45,858 nt of DNA from Gammaproteobacteria bacterium (GTDB taxonomy: Bacteria; Pseudomonadota; Gammaproteobacteria; Steroidobacterales; Steroidobacteraceae). The notes beneath the pieces were generated by a model that did no database searches, had not been told where the DNA came from, and worked only from the letters and a program-made list of their open reading frames with translations. Of the stretch, positions 35,032 through 44,478 are shown piece by piece; the stretch's first letter is position 1, and each line of letters opens with the position of its first letter. The stretch is from assembly GCA_027459765.1 (NCBI GenBank), contig DAIDHD010000054.1, forward strand, positions 1 to 45,858. The letters run 5' to 3'. The position numbers were made by a program, and so were the translations under genes.

Positions 35032-38000
35032 GGGCGCGGCTCCGCCACGCCGCCCGCCTGGTCGCCCGCAGCCGCGCCGCCGCCCGCGGCGGCGCGCCGT
35101 CCGCGCACCCGCACCGCGAGCCCGTCGAAGGCGAGGTAGATGACCGGCGTGGTGAACAGCGTGAGCACCTGGCTCACCAGCAGGCCGCCGATGATGCTCA
35201 CGCCGAGCGGGTGGCGCAGCTCCGAGCCCACGCCCGTGCCGAACATCAACGGCACCGCGCCGAAGATCGCCGCCACGGTGGTCATGAGGATCGGCCGGAA
35301 GCGCAGCAGGCACGCCTGGTAGATCGCCTCGCGGGGCGCAAGGCCCTGGTCGCGCTCCGCCACGATCGCGAAGTCGATCATGAGGATGGCGTTCTTCTTG
35401 ACGATGCCTATCAGCAGGATGATGCCGATGAGGGCGATGATGGTCAGGTCGTCTCCCGCCAGGATCAGCGCAAGCAGCGCGCCGATGCCGGCCGACGGCA
35501 GGGTGGAGAGGATGGTCACCGGGTGGATGAAGCTCTCGTAGAGCACCCCGAGCACGATGTACATGACCACGACCGCCGCGAGCAGCAGCAGCAGCTCGTT
35601 GGTCAGGTTGTTGCGGAAGGCGAGCGCCGCGCCCTGGAAGGTGGTCTGGATGCTCGCCGGCATGCCGAGGCTGCGCTCCACCGACTCGATGGTGTCGACG
35701 CCCTGTCCGAGCGACGCGTCCGGCGCGAGATTGAACGAGATGGTGGTCGAGGGGAACTGGGCGATGTGGTTGATCAGGAGCGGGCGCGTCTCGGTGTCGA
35801 TGCGCGCGATGCTCGACAGCGGCACCTGACCGCCGCCGGCCGACGGCAGGTAGATGGAGTCGAGCGAGGCGACGCTGTGGTAGTAGCCGGGGTCCGCCTC
35901 CATGATGACCCGATACTGGTTGGACTGCGTGAAGATGGTGGAGACGATGCGCTGGCCGAAGGCGTCGTAGAGCGCGTTGTCCACCGTGCCCACGCTGATC
36001 CCGAGGCGTGCCGCGCTGTCGCGATCGATGACCACAGACAGCGCGAGACCGTCGTTCTCCTGATTGCTGACCACGTCCGCGAGTTCCGGACGCTCCTTGA
36101 GCGCCGCCACCAATCTCGGCGTCCAGGTCGAGAGCGCCGTCGCGTCCGCGCTCTGCAGGTTGAACTGGTACTGGGTGCGGCTCACGGTGGTGTCGAGCGT
36201 CAGGTCCTGCACCGGCTGCGCGTAGAGAGCGATACCGGGCACGTCCGCGGTCTCCGCTCGCAGACGACGCACCACCTCGCTCGCGCTCGCGGAGCGCTGC
36301 TCGCGGGGCTTCAAGTTGATCAGCAAGCGGCCGCTGTTGAGCGTGACGTTGTTGCCGTCGATGCCGATGAACGATGACAGGCTCGCCACGTCCGGATCCC
36401 GGAGGATCGCCGCGGCGAGCGTCTGCTGCCGCTCGGCCATGGTGGCGTAGGAAACCGACTCGCTCGCCTCGGAAACGCCCTGGATGAGGCCGGTGTCCTG
36501 GTCGGGGAAGAAGCCCTTGGGGATCAGCACGTAGAGCAGGACGGTGACGGCCAGGGTTCCCAGCGACACGTACAGGGTCAGACGCTGGTGGTCGAGGACC
36601 CAGGCGAGGCGGCGGCCGTACCAGGCGACCGTCCTCTCGAACCAGCCATCGGCGTGCGCTGCGCCGGCCGCGGCCGGCGCCGCGGCGGGTGCGTGCGGCC
36701 GCAGGAGCTTGGCGCACAGCATGGGCACGAGGGTCAGGGAAACGATCGCGGAAATCAGGATCGTGACCGCGAGGGTCACCGCGAATTCGCGGAACAGCCG
36801 TCCGACCACGTCCTGCATGAACAGCAGCGGTATGAGCACCGCGATCAGGGACACGGTCAGCGAGATGATGGTGAAGCCGATCTGCCCGGCGCCGGTCAGC
36901 GCCGCCTGCAGCGGCGGTTCGCCGACCTCGATGTAGCGCGAGATGTTCTCGATCATCACGATCGCGTCGTCGACCACGAAGCCGGTGGCGATGGTCAGCG
37001 CCATGAGCGAGAGGTTGTTCAGGCTGAAGTTCGCGAGGTACATCACCGCGAAGGTGCCGACGATGGACAACGGCACCGACAGGCTGGGGATGAGCGTCGC
37101 CGGAACGTTGCGCAGGAACGCGTAGATCACCAGCACCACCAGGGCCACGGCGAGCGCCAGCTCGAATTTGACGTCGGTCACCGAGGCGCGAATGGTGGTG
37201 GTGCGGTCGGTCAGCACCGCGATGTCGACGCCGGCGGGCATGGCGTCCTTGAGCGAGGGCAGCAGCTCCTTGACCCGGTCCACCACGTCGACCACGTTGG
37301 CGCCGGGCTGGCGCTGCACGTTGAGGATGAGCGCCGGCACGGAGTTCATCCAGCCGGCGAGCTTGGCGTTCTCGGCGCCGGAGACGAGCTCGGCCACGTC
37401 GCGCAGCCGCACCGGCGAGCCGTTTCTATAGGCGACGATGATCTCGCCGTAGCCGGCGGCGTCCTTGATCTGGTCGTTGGTGTTGACGGTGTAGGAAAGT
37501 GTCGGTCCGTCGAGCGTGCCCTTAGGCCCGTTCTGGTTGGCGTTGTTGATGGTGGTGCGCAGGTCGTCGATGTTGAGCCCGTAGGCGGCGAGGGCGCGCG
37601 GATTGAAGCGCACCCGCACGGCGGGACGCTGCCCCCCGCTGATGTTCACCACGCCGACGCCCTTCAACTGGGAGATCTTCTGCGCGATGCGCGTGTCGGC
37701 GAGGTCCTCCACCTGCGTGAGCGGCATCACCTTCGAGGTGATGCCGAGGGTGATCACCGGCGCGTCGGCGGGATTGACCTTGGCGTAGATGGGCGGCGCC
37801 GGCAGGTCCTGCGGCAGGAGGTTCTGCGCGGCGCTCACCGCCGCCTGCACTTCCTGTTCGGCCACGTCGATCGCGAGGCTCAGGGAGAACTGCAGGGTGA
37901 TCACCGAGGCGCCGGCCGAGCTGGTCGAGGACATCTGGTCGAGCCCCGGCATCTGGCCGAACTGCTTTTCGAGCGGTGCGGTGATGGCCGAGGTCATCAC

Positions 38001-38171
38001 CTCGGGGCTCGCGCCGGGGTAGAAGGTCTCCACCTGGATGGTGGGATAGGCGACGTCCGGCAGCGCCGACAGGGGCAGCTGCGTGTAGGCGATCACGCCC
38101 ACGATCAGGATGGCGGCCATCAGCAGCGTGGTGGCCACCGGGCGCAGGATGAAGATGCGTGACGGATTCAT
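35028..38171 (-). CDS. mdtB: RND multidrug efflux permease, MdtB-like
   Basis: First pump subunit, 1047 residues, usual length. N terminus [20 protein letters not shown], then [22 protein letters not shown]4 acidic pair in [16 protein letters not shown]; conserved GFFPDQDTG and [13 protein letters not shown]. Paired with the MdtC-like gene by a 4-nt overlap. 33 nt downstream of the adaptor gene. Confidence 0.93.
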   Translation of the reverse strand: MNPSRIFILRPVATTLLMAAILIVGVIAYTQLPLSALPDVAYPTIQVETFYPGASPEVMTSAITAPLEKQFGQMPGLDQMSSTSSAGASVITLQFSLSLAIDVAEQEVQAAVSAAQNLLPQDLPAPPIYAKVNPADAPVITLGITSKVMPLTQVEDLADTRIAQKISQLKGVGVVNISGGQRPAVRVRFNPRALAAYGLNIDDLRTTINNANQNGPKGTLDGPTLSYTVNTNDQIKDAAGYGEIIVAYRNGSPVRLRDVAELVSGAENAKLAGWMNSVPALILNVQRQPGANVVDVVDRVKELLPSLKDAMPAGVDIAVLTDRTTTIRASVTDVKFELALAVALVVLVIYAFLRNVPATLIPSLSVPLSIVGTFAVMYLANFSLNNLSLMALTIATGFVVDDAIVMIENISRYIEVGEPPLQAALTGAGQIGFTIISLTVSLIAVLIPLLFMQDVVGRLFREFAVTLAVTILISAIVSLTLVPMLCAKLLRPHAPAAAPAAAGAAHADGWFERTVAWYGRRLAWVLDHQRLTLYVSLGTLAVTVLLYVLIPKGFFPDQDTGLIQGVSEASESVSYATMAERQQTLAAAILRDPDVASLSSFIGIDGNNVTLNSGRLLINLKPREQRSASASEVVRRLRAETADVPGIALYAQPVQDLTLDTTVSRTQYQFNLQSADATALSTWTPRLVAALKERPELADVVSNQENDGLALSVVIDRDSAARLGISVGTVDNALYDAFGQRIVSTIFTQSNQYRVIMEADPGYYHSVASLDSIYLPSAGGGQVPLSSIARIDTETRPLLINHIAQFPSTTISFNLAPDASLGQGVDTIESVERSLGMPASIQTTFQGAALAFRNNLTNELLLLLAAVVVMYIVLGVLYESFIHPVTILSTLPSAGIGALLALILAGDDLTIIALIGIILLIGIVKKNAILMIDFAIVAERDQGLAPREAIYQACLLRFRPILMTTVAAIFGAVPLMFGTGVGSELRHPLGVSIIGGLLVSQVLTLFTTPVIYLAFDGLAVRVRGRRAAAGGGAAAGDQAGGVAEPRP

Positions 38172-38204
38172 GGCCCGAGTGTCGCGTCCGCGGTGCCGAC
38201 GAGC

Positions 38205-39521
38205 CTACGACGAGGCGCCGTTGCCCGCACCCGGCTTGTGGCCGCGGCTGCCGCCGTGGCCCGCCTTGGCGGCCGGCGTGGGCCCTGCGGCGGATTGCGG
38301 CGACCGGCCACCGGTCGCCGGCGCGGCGCCGGGCAGCACCACGTGCGCGCCCTCGCGCAGGCGGTCGCCGCCCTCGGTCACCACTTGCTCGCCGGCATCC
38401 AGGCCCTTGATCACCGCCACCCGCTCGCCGTCCACCGCGCCGAGCTCCACCGGCCGCACCTTCACGGTGCGCTCGGCACCGACCACGTATACGAACGTGG
38501 TCTGCACGCCGTTCGGCGCGCCGCGGCGCACCGCCGCGTTCGGAATCACGAGCTGGTTCTCGAGCCGCTCGAGCAGCAGCTGGACGTTCACGAACTGGTT
38601 GGGAAAAAGCGTGCCGTCGGCGTTGTCGAACAGGGCGCGCAGCTTGATCGTGCCGGTCGTCGTGTCGATCTGGTTGTCGAAGGTCAGGAGCTTGCCCACG
38701 CCGAGCTTGGCGGCGTTGGTGCGATCGTAGATTTCCACCGCGAGTGGCCCGGAGGCGCGCTGGCGCCTGACGATGGCCGCGACGTCGTCCTCCGGCACCG
38801 GAAAGATCACGCTGATGGGCTGAAGCTGGTTGACCACCACGATGCCGTTGGCATCACCCGGGGTCACGTAATTGCCTTGGTCCACCTGGCGCAGACCGAC
38901 CCGTCCGGCGACCGGCGACAGCACGCGCGTGTACACGAGATTCACCTGTGCGGCCTTGAGGGCTCCCTGATCGGTCTCGATCACGCCCTCGTACTGATCG
39001 ACCAGCGCGCGCTGGGTGTCGAGCTGCTGGACGGCGATCGAGTCCTCCTTGACCAGCTGGCGGTAACGCTCCAGATCGAGCTTCGCGTTGGCGAGCAGCG
39101 CCTGGTCGCGCTTCAGGTTGCCTTCCGCCTGCTTGACCGCCGCCTCGTACGGGCGCGGGTCGATCTGCGCGAGCACGTCGCCTGCGTGCACGAGCTGGCC
39201 CTCGGTGAAGAGGATCTTCTGCAGATAGCCGGAGATCTGGGTGCGCACCGTGATGTTGGCGAGGGTGGTGACAGTGCCGATCGCCGGTATGCGCACCTGG
39301 ATGTCGCCGCGGGACGCGCTCGCCACGCCCACCGCCACCGGCGCGTTGCGAAAGTCGCGCATCTGCGCGGCCGTCTCGGCCTTGTGGTGGAAATAGCGGA
39401 TCAGCAGGAACAACGCCACCAGGCACGCGGCGCCGATTGCGATGCCGAGCCAGTGACGCCGCAGAAAGCCACGCGGCCGCGCCTCGCCGTCGGCGAGGGT
39501 CTGATCGATGTCGTTTGCCAC
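38205..39521 (-). CDS. mdtA: RND periplasmic adaptor, MdtA-like
   Basis: Membrane-fusion protein joining the MdtBC pump to the outer-membrane factor; 438 residues. One N-terminal membrane segment (WLGIAIGAACLVALFLLIRYF), lipoyl-type halves TVRTQISGYLQKILFTEGQLVHAGDVLAQID and VNLVYTRVLSPVAGRVGLRQVD, an alpha-hairpin between them, and beta-barrel RRQRASGPLAVEIYD. A Gly/Ala/Lys-rich tail follows residue 405. The GTG at 39521 is the best start because the membrane segment follows at normal distance; no good ribosome site is seen. Head of the operon, divergent from a glycosyltransferase. The 157-base intergenic gap holds an imperfect dyad (GTCCG 39574-39578, CGGAC 39587-39591). Confidence 0.9.
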   Translation of the reverse strand: MANDIDQTLADGEARPRGFLRRHWLGIAIGAACLVALFLLIRYFHHKAETAAQMRDFRNAPVAVGVASASRGDIQVRIPAIGTVTTLANITVRTQISGYLQKILFTEGQLVHAGDVLAQIDPRPYEAAVKQAEGNLKRDQALLANAKLDLERYRQLVKEDSIAVQQLDTQRALVDQYEGVIETDQGALKAAQVNLVYTRVLSPVAGRVGLRQVDQGNYVTPGDANGIVVVNQLQPISVIFPVPEDDVAAIVRRQRASGPLAVEIYDRTNAAKLGVGKLLTFDNQIDTTTGTIKLRALFDNADGTLFPNQFVNVQLLLERLENQLVIPNAAVRRGAPNGVQTTFVYVVGAERTVKVRPVELGAVDGERVAVIKGLDAGEQVVTEGGDRLREGAHVVLPGAAPATGGRSPQSAAGPTPAAKAGHGGSRGHKPGAGNGASS

Positions 39522-39678
39522 GGATTCACCCGGTGTTGCGCCCGCGCGTTGTTCCGGTCGCGCGGTGTGGAACGTCCGGAAGGCTTCGGACCGCCCGGAA
39601 TGGTGTCGTACTCTACGGTTTTCCCCATCCACGGACCACCGCCGGTGCGGTACGTTCACAAAAGTTAACGCGGCATTC

Positions 39679-41007
39679 ATGAGCGAGCCGTCCGCCTTGC
39701 GAAATCCCCGTGTGCTGCTGGCGACCTTCGGTTCGCTCGGCGACCTGCACCCTTTCATCGCCCTGGCGCAGCGCTTGCGCGCCGCGGGTCTGGACGCGCG
39801 CCTGGCCTCGGCCCTGGAGTACCGCGAGCGCGCCGAGGCGGCCGGCGTGCCGTTCGTGGCGATACGCCCGAGCTTCGCCGATCTGGAAGGGCGCTCGGGG
39901 GGCGACCGTCGCCTGCTCGTCCGCCGTGCGGTGCAAAGCCCGACGTTCCTGTTCCGGGACATCGTCTTTCCGCACCTGGACGACGCCTACGCGGATCTCG
40001 AACTCGCCATGGAGGGGTGCGACGTCGTGCTGACCAGTACGCTCGCGTTCGCGGCGCGCATCGCAGCCGAGGCGCGCTGCATCCCGTGGCTGGCGGTGGC
40101 GCTGCAGCCGGCGATGCTGCCGACGGCACGCGACTTCCCCACCATCGCCGGCGCCGAGCGCGCCTCGCGGTGGCTGCGCCGGCTCGCGCCCCTCGCCACC
40201 GGCGCGGTGCTGCGCCTGGGCCGACCGGCGCTGGCACGACTGTTCGCGCCGGTGCATGCGCTGCGGCGCTCGGCCGGACTGCCGGCCGGGCCGCGTGATC
40301 CCCTGTTCGAGGGCCAGTTCGCGGGTGCCGGCGTGCTCGCGCTGTACTCGCCCGTGCTGGCGCGCGCGCCGGCGCCGCCGGGGGTGACGGTGGCGGGCTT
40401 TGCGCTCTACGACGGCGCTGCGCGGCTCGGCGTCGCGCCGGCCGACGACGAGTCTCACGCCGAGCTCGAGGACTTTTTCGCGCGGGGCACGGCGCCGCTG
40501 GTGTTCACGCTCGGCAGCACGGTGGTGGAGGATCCCGGGCGATTCTTCGAGGACGGCGTCACCGCCGCGCGCGCGCTCGGGCGTCGGGCGCTGCTGCTGA
40601 CCGGGGAGCGCACCGCGCCGGCGCTCCTGAATCTCGCGGCTGCCGATGTGCACGTCGCCGGGTACGCGCCGCATTCGCGGGTCTTCCCGCGCGCGGCGGC
40701 CGTGGTGCACCAGGGCGGGATCGGCACGCTCGCGCAGGCGCTGCGCGCCGGCCGACCGCAGCTGATCGTGCCGTTCTTCGCCGATCAGGCCGACAATGCC
40801 GACCGTGCCGCGGACCTCGGCGTGGCCGCGCACCTGCCGGCGCGCCGGTTCGGTGCGCGCCACGCCGCGCGGGCGCTCGCGGCGCTGCTCGGCGACCAAC
40901 GCGTCGGCGCGCAGACCGCGGCGCTCGCCGCCCGTCTCGCCGGCGAGGACGGCGCGGCGGTCGCGCTCGACCTGGTGCGTCGTGCGCTACAATCTGCGCG
41001 TCAATAA
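39679..41007 (+). CDS. UGT-like (GT1 family) glycosyltransferase
   Basis: 442-residue nucleotide-sugar glycosyltransferase with GT-B fold. N-terminal Rossmann domain starts VLLATFGSLGDLHPFIALAQRLRAAG; the donor-binding C-terminal domain has VFTLGSTVVEDPGRFF and the signature VVHQGGIGTLAQALRAGRPQLIVPFFADQADNA. This resembles glycosyltransferases of glycolipid or carotenoid/hopanoid decoration and macrolide inactivation, and the acceptor cannot be told from sequence. Monocistronic or with the DsbA-family gene 47 nt downstream. ATG 39679 chosen: the protein aligns to the family from there. Confidence 0.86.
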   Translation: MSEPSALRNPRVLLATFGSLGDLHPFIALAQRLRAAGLDARLASALEYRERAEAAGVPFVAIRPSFADLEGRSGGDRRLLVRRAVQSPTFLFRDIVFPHLDDAYADLELAMEGCDVVLTSTLAFAARIAAEARCIPWLAVALQPAMLPTARDFPTIAGAERASRWLRRLAPLATGAVLRLGRPALARLFAPVHALRRSAGLPAGPRDPLFEGQFAGAGVLALYSPVLARAPAPPGVTVAGFALYDGAARLGVAPADDESHAELEDFFARGTAPLVFTLGSTVVEDPGRFFEDGVTAARALGRRALLLTGERTAPALLNLAAADVHVAGYAPHSRVFPRAAAVVHQGGIGTLAQALRAGRPQLIVPFFADQADNADRAADLGVAAHLPARRFGARHAARALAALLGDQRVGAQTAALAARLAGEDGAAVALDLVRRALQSARQ

Positions 41008-41054
41008 CGCCGCGCCTGACCCGCTCAGGTCGGGTCTCGAGGAGCCTGAATATC

Positions 41055-41729
41055 GTGAAGACCGCAACGAAGCTGTCGATGGTCGCGCTGTTCGCTGCCC
41101 TGGCCGCGGGTGCGCACGCCGCCTCCACCTGGACCGAGGGCGTGAATTATTTCCGCGTCGATCCGGCGCGTCCGCCGGCGCTGCCGGGCGGCCAGGTCGA
41201 GGTCACGGAGGTGTTCTCGTACGGTTGTCCGGCCTGCAACGCCTTCCTGCCGACCATGCACAAGCTGCAGAAGAGCCTGCCGGCGAACGCGGTGCTCGAC
41301 TATCTGCCGGCCGCCTTCAATCCCAGCGAGGACTGGCCGATGCTGCAACAGGCCTATTTCACCGCTCAGGTGCTCGGCGTGGCCGACAAGACCCACGACG
41401 CCATGTTCGACGCGGTGTGGGGATCCGGCGAGCTCGCGACCATGGACTCGTCCAACAACATCAAGTCGCGGCTGCCGACCATCGAGGACGCGGCGCGCTT
41501 CTACAACCGCCACGCTGGGGTGCCCGTCGACAAGTTCCTGAGCACCGCGAAGTCGTTCGCGGTGGACATGAAGATACGCAATGCCGATGCGCTGATCGCG
41601 GCCTACCGCGTGGATCGCACGCCCACCATCGTCGTCAACGGCAAGTACCGGCTGTTCGTGCAATCCGCGGGCGGTCCGGACCAGGTGGTCGAACTCGTCA
41701 AGTGGCTGGTGGCGAAGGAGAGCCACTAG
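41055..41729 (+). CDS. Periplasmic thiol:disulfide oxidoreductase, DsbA family
   Basis: 224-residue exported oxidoreductase. Signal peptide MKTATKLSMVALFAALAAGAHA; active site CPAC at 58-61 (FSYGCPACNAF), where DsbA of E. coli has CPHC; the cis-proline loop is RTPTIVVNG. The helical insertion is complete (about residues 80-180) and length is close to the E. coli DsbA precursor (208). CPAC sites change the redox potential and are seen in DsbA relatives. GTG 41055 has GAGGAG 9 bases upstream. It may oxidise exported proteins, including the Cys-containing XoxF and XoxJ, but nothing in the sequence shows that. Confidence 0.92.
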   Translation: MKTATKLSMVALFAALAAGAHAASTWTEGVNYFRVDPARPPALPGGQVEVTEVFSYGCPACNAFLPTMHKLQKSLPANAVLDYLPAAFNPSEDWPMLQQAYFTAQVLGVADKTHDAMFDAVWGSGELATMDSSNNIKSRLPTIEDAARFYNRHAGVPVDKFLSTAKSFAVDMKIRNADALIAAYRVDRTPTIVVNGKYRLFVQSAGGPDQVVELVKWLVAKESH

Positions 41730-41750
41730 CGCGGCTTCGAGGTCCCGGCG

Positions 41751-42398
41751 GTGAACGCGCTGTTCCGCTTCCACCCGCGCCTGTGGCTGGGCGTCGTCGT
41801 CGGCGTGGTCGCGGGGCTGGCGGTGCCGGCGACCTTCTCGCCCATCACGCGCATGCTGGTCGGCTGGAACTGTGGCGTGCTCGTGTTCCTGGCCGCTATC
41901 TACGTGTGGATGGGCAGCCTCGACGCGAAGCAGATCTGTTCACGGTTCGCGGAGGAGGACAACTCCGCGCCCTTCATTCTGTTCTTCGTCACCTTCGCCG
42001 CGCTGCTCAGCGTGGTGGCCATCGTCGAGCCGCTGGCCACGGTCAGGCACGTCGAGGGCTGGCGGCGCGCCGCCCACCTCGGCCTCGCGGGCTTGACGCT
42101 GCTCGACTCCTGGGTGCTGGTGCCGACGCTCTTCACCACCCACTACGCCGACATGTTCTACGGCTCGCCGGACGAGGACCGGCCGCTCGCGTTCCCGGAC
42201 ACGGTGATGCCGGTGTTCCTGGACTTCGCCTACTTCTCGTTCACCATCGCCGCGGCCTGCCAGACCTCGGACGTCTCCACCCGCGGCCGGCCCATGCGGC
42301 GCATGGTGATCGCCCACACCATCATCTCGTTCTTCTTCAACGCCTCGATCCTGGGATTTGCGATCAACGTCAGTGCCGGTCTGATCGGCGGCGGCTGA
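41751..42398 (+). CDS. DUF1345 membrane protein
   Basis: 215-residue inner-membrane protein with five or six hydrophobic segments and the family blocks GWNCGVLVFLAAIYVWM and FLDFAYFSFTIAAACQTSDVSTRGRPMRR. Function unknown. GTG 41751 lies 22 nt after the dsbA-family stop, so the two are probably co-transcribed. Its last 169 nt overlap the 3' end of the nuclease gene on the other strand. Confidence 0.85.
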   Translation: MNALFRFHPRLWLGVVVGVVAGLAVPATFSPITRMLVGWNCGVLVFLAAIYVWMGSLDAKQICSRFAEEDNSAPFILFFVTFAALLSVVAIVEPLATVRHVEGWRRAAHLGLAGLTLLDSWVLVPTLFTTHYADMFYGSPDEDRPLAFPDTVMPVFLDFAYFSFTIAAACQTSDVSTRGRPMRRMVIAHTIISFFFNASILGFAINVSAGLIGGG

Positions 42399-43345
42399 CG
42401 GGCGGCCGCCGGCGCCGCCGCGCGTGGCGCGGCGGATGCGGCAAGGGCCTCGTTCAGGACGCGGGCGAGGCGCACGCCGGCCCTCTGCAACTGTTCGCGG
42501 ACCGTGGCGCACGCCGTGCTCGCATAGGTCGGATCGAGTTCCAGCAGGTCCCGGTCCGTCGCCGCGGGCAGGGGCGCGTACACGTGCGTGCGCGCCACCG
42601 CGAACGACTCGAGCGCCCACTCGCGCGGCGAGCCTTCTGCGTAGCGACGCGCGGCGTCCGCCGGCAACTCGGCGGCCAGCTGGTCGGCGATCGCAGCCGG
42701 GTCCGTGCCGAGCATGCGCACGAAGACGGTGTCCCAGGCGTGGTGCAGGTTGCCGCTGCGGCCGTCTGGTGCGTGCACCCGGACCGCGTTGCCGCCGCGA
42801 TCGTCGTGATCGGCGGCGTGCAAGGGTTGGTGCAGATCGCCGACGAGGTGCAACAGGAACTGCAGTGCCCGCAGTCGTTCCTCGGGCTCGGTGCGAGGGT
42901 CGGCGAGTTCCGCGCGGAATTGATCGACCTTGTCCACGATGCAGGCGTCCGCCGGTCCCTGCGATGCCGGTACGCCCGCGGGCAGAGGCGCGTGACCGTG
43001 ACAGGCGGCGTCGAGATCCGGCGCCGCGATCTCGATGTCCACGTAGTGCCACTCGCGGGTCCCGCGGTAGCGACGTGCGTCACCGCCCCGGTCGGAATCG
43101 CGGTAGCGGTCGGCCCAGGTGGTCTCCGCGGCCAGGCTGCGGGACGGCGTCAGGCCGGTCGCGTCCTCGGCGAGCAGCGCATCGACGGCACGGCGTGCCG
43201 CCGGCGACAGATAGTGCGCGGCGAGGTGGCCGATGATCTCGTGACCTTCGTCGCCCCAGGCCGCGGCGGGCGCCGGCCAGCCGATCGCGGCGAGTGCCCA
43301 CGACGCCGCGAGGGGGAGCAGGGCATGCAGGGGCGGGCGCGGCAT
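42230..43345 (-). CDS. Exported S1/P1-type nuclease
   Basis: 371-residue zinc nuclease acting on single-stranded nucleic acid outside the cytoplasm. Signal peptide MPRPPLHALLPLAASWALAAIGWPAPAAA precedes the mature N terminus WGDEGHEIIGHLAAHYLSP, where Trp and His bind zinc. Further zinc ligands are visible in EWHYVDIE, FLLHLVGDLHQPLHAADHDDRGGN and NLHHAWDT. The family domain ends near residue 310; about 60 further residues (from AAPRAAAPAAARQ to the stop at 42230) run antisense to the DUF1345 gene and have no counterpart in typical members. A tail this odd may come from loss of the original stop. Head-to-head with hemD-like gene. Confidence 0.88.
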   Translation of the reverse strand: MPRPPLHALLPLAASWALAAIGWPAPAAAWGDEGHEIIGHLAAHYLSPAARRAVDALLAEDATGLTPSRSLAAETTWADRYRDSDRGGDARRYRGTREWHYVDIEIAAPDLDAACHGHAPLPAGVPASQGPADACIVDKVDQFRAELADPRTEPEERLRALQFLLHLVGDLHQPLHAADHDDRGGNAVRVHAPDGRSGNLHHAWDTVFVRMLGTDPAAIADQLAAELPADAARRYAEGSPREWALESFAVARTHVYAPLPAATDRDLLELDPTYASTACATVREQLQRAGVRLARVLNEALAASAAPRAAAPAAARQPPPIRPALTLIANPRIEALKKNEMMVWAITMRRMGRPRVETSEVWQAAAMVNEK

Positions 43346-43387
43346 GTTATGAAGTATGCGCGGCGAGTCTTACAGGAAGAAGTGCAC

Positions 43388-44200
43388 ATGCAAGGCCGTA
43401 CGGTGGCGATTCTCGAGGCGCGCACCGGCGAGCACCTCGCCGAGCTTCTCGCGCGGCGCGGCGCGTTGCCGTTGCACGCGCCGGCGCTCGAGGAGATTCC
43501 GGACGTCGACTCCGGGGCGCTTGCGGCGCTGATCGATGGTTGGGCCGTACGTCCCGTGGACGTGGCGGTGTTCCAGACCGGTGTCGGCGCGCAGGCTCTG
43601 TTCCAGGCCGCCGCGGCACTCGGCCTCGAAGAGACGCTCGCGCGCCTGCTGGCGGGCGCCACCGTGGTGGTGCGCGGCCCGAAGCCGGTCGCAGCACTCG
43701 CCGCCCACAGGGTACGCATCGACGCCAGGGCGGCATCGCCGTTCACCACCGATACCGTGATCGCGGCGCTCGAGCCCCTGCCGCTCGCCGGCAAGCGCGT
43801 GCTGGTGCAGCGTTACGGCAGCGCCAATGCGCGCCTGTGCGCCGCTCTGGCCGCCCGCGGGGCGAGCGTCGAGGAACTCGCTACGTATCGCTGGGCCTTG
43901 CCGACCGACACCGCGCCGCTGGCGCGGCTGCTCGCCGCCCTTGCCGAGCAGCGCGTCGATGCGGTGCTGTTCACCAGCGCCGTGCAGATTCACCACCTGG
44001 CCGAGTTCGCGCGCGCGCGCGGCGCCGAGTCGGCGATGCTCGAGGGGCTCGCGCGGACCCTGGTCGGATCCATCGGGCCGGTGTGCTCGCGCGCCTTGCG
44101 CGAGCACGGCATCGAGCCCGCCTTCGAGGCCGCACCGCCGAAGCTCGGCGCACTGGTCGCGAACCTGGACGTGGCGCTCGCGGGACGCCCGCGTCGCTAG
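43388..44200 (+). CDS. hemD: Uroporphyrinogen-III synthase-like protein
   Basis: 270-residue two-domain protein of the HemD fold, which closes hydroxymethylbilane to uroporphyrinogen III, the precursor of haem, sirohaem and cobalamin. It has VAILEARTGEHLAELLARRGA, ASPFTTDTVIAAL and GKRVLVQRYGSANARLCAALAARGASVEELATYRW, and near the end VDAVLFTSAVQIHHLAEF and VGSIGPVCSRALREHGI. ATG 43388 has GGAAGAAG upstream; ATG 43349 is in frame but overlaps the divergent leader. No other haem gene is adjacent, and HemD sequences are so variable that another use (regulatory or methyltransferase-linked variants exist) is possible. Confidence 0.78.
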   Translation: MQGRTVAILEARTGEHLAELLARRGALPLHAPALEEIPDVDSGALAALIDGWAVRPVDVAVFQTGVGAQALFQAAAALGLEETLARLLAGATVVVRGPKPVAALAAHRVRIDARAASPFTTDTVIAALEPLPLAGKRVLVQRYGSANARLCAALAARGASVEELATYRWALPTDTAPLARLLAALAEQRVDAVLFTSAVQIHHLAEFARARGAESAMLEGLARTLVGSIGPVCSRALREHGIEPAFEAAPPKLGALVANLDVALAGRPRR

Positions 44201-44478
44201 CTCGCGAGCTCCGGGTGCTTGCGCAGAAAGGCTACGGCATACGAGCACTGCGGGTACACCTTCCACCCCTGCTCGCGTGCGCTCTGCAAGGCCGCGCGCA
44301 TCAGCGCCGCGGCGATGCCACGACCCTCGAGAGCTACGGGCACGAACGTGTGCACGATGGTCATGACCGCGTCGGCGAGCGAGTAATCGAGGTGGCAGCG
44401 CTCGCCGTCGACCGTGGTCTCGAAACAGCGCTGCTGCGGCCGGTGCGTGACGGTCGGGTTCGGGGCGCCCGCGTTCAT
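44197..44478 (-). CDS. Small GNAT-fold N-acetyltransferase (NATD1/YjdJ type)
   Basis: 93-residue single-domain acetyltransferase. The core reads FVPVALEGRGIAAALMRAALQSAREQGWKVYPQCSYAVAFLRKHPE, with the acetyl-CoA pyrophosphate loop at EGRGIAAAL and the YPQCSYAVAFLRKHPE end typical of the small Gcn5-related NATD1 group. Substrate unknown. ATG overlaps the upstream stop by 4 nt (44475-44478), and its stop overlaps the convergent hemD-like stop by 4 nt. Confidence 0.88.
   Translation of the reverse strand: MNAGAPNPTVTHRPQQRCFETTVDGERCHLDYSLADAVMTIVHTFVPVALEGRGIAAALMRAALQSAREQGWKVYPQCSYAVAFLRKHPELAS

Noticed and set aside
31675-36717. 1680-codon minus-strand frame suggesting an MdtB-MdtC fusion
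   Set aside because: The upstream 560 codons are an out-of-frame Arg-rich reading of mdtB. The true mdtC starts at GTG 35031, and mdtB is a separate frame.
40796-44200. Very long plus-strand open frame covering four genes
   Set aside because: Only its last 270 codons (from 43388) are real, the hemD-like gene. The rest is a GC-rich shadow of the glycosyltransferase, DsbA-family, DUF1345 and nuclease genes.
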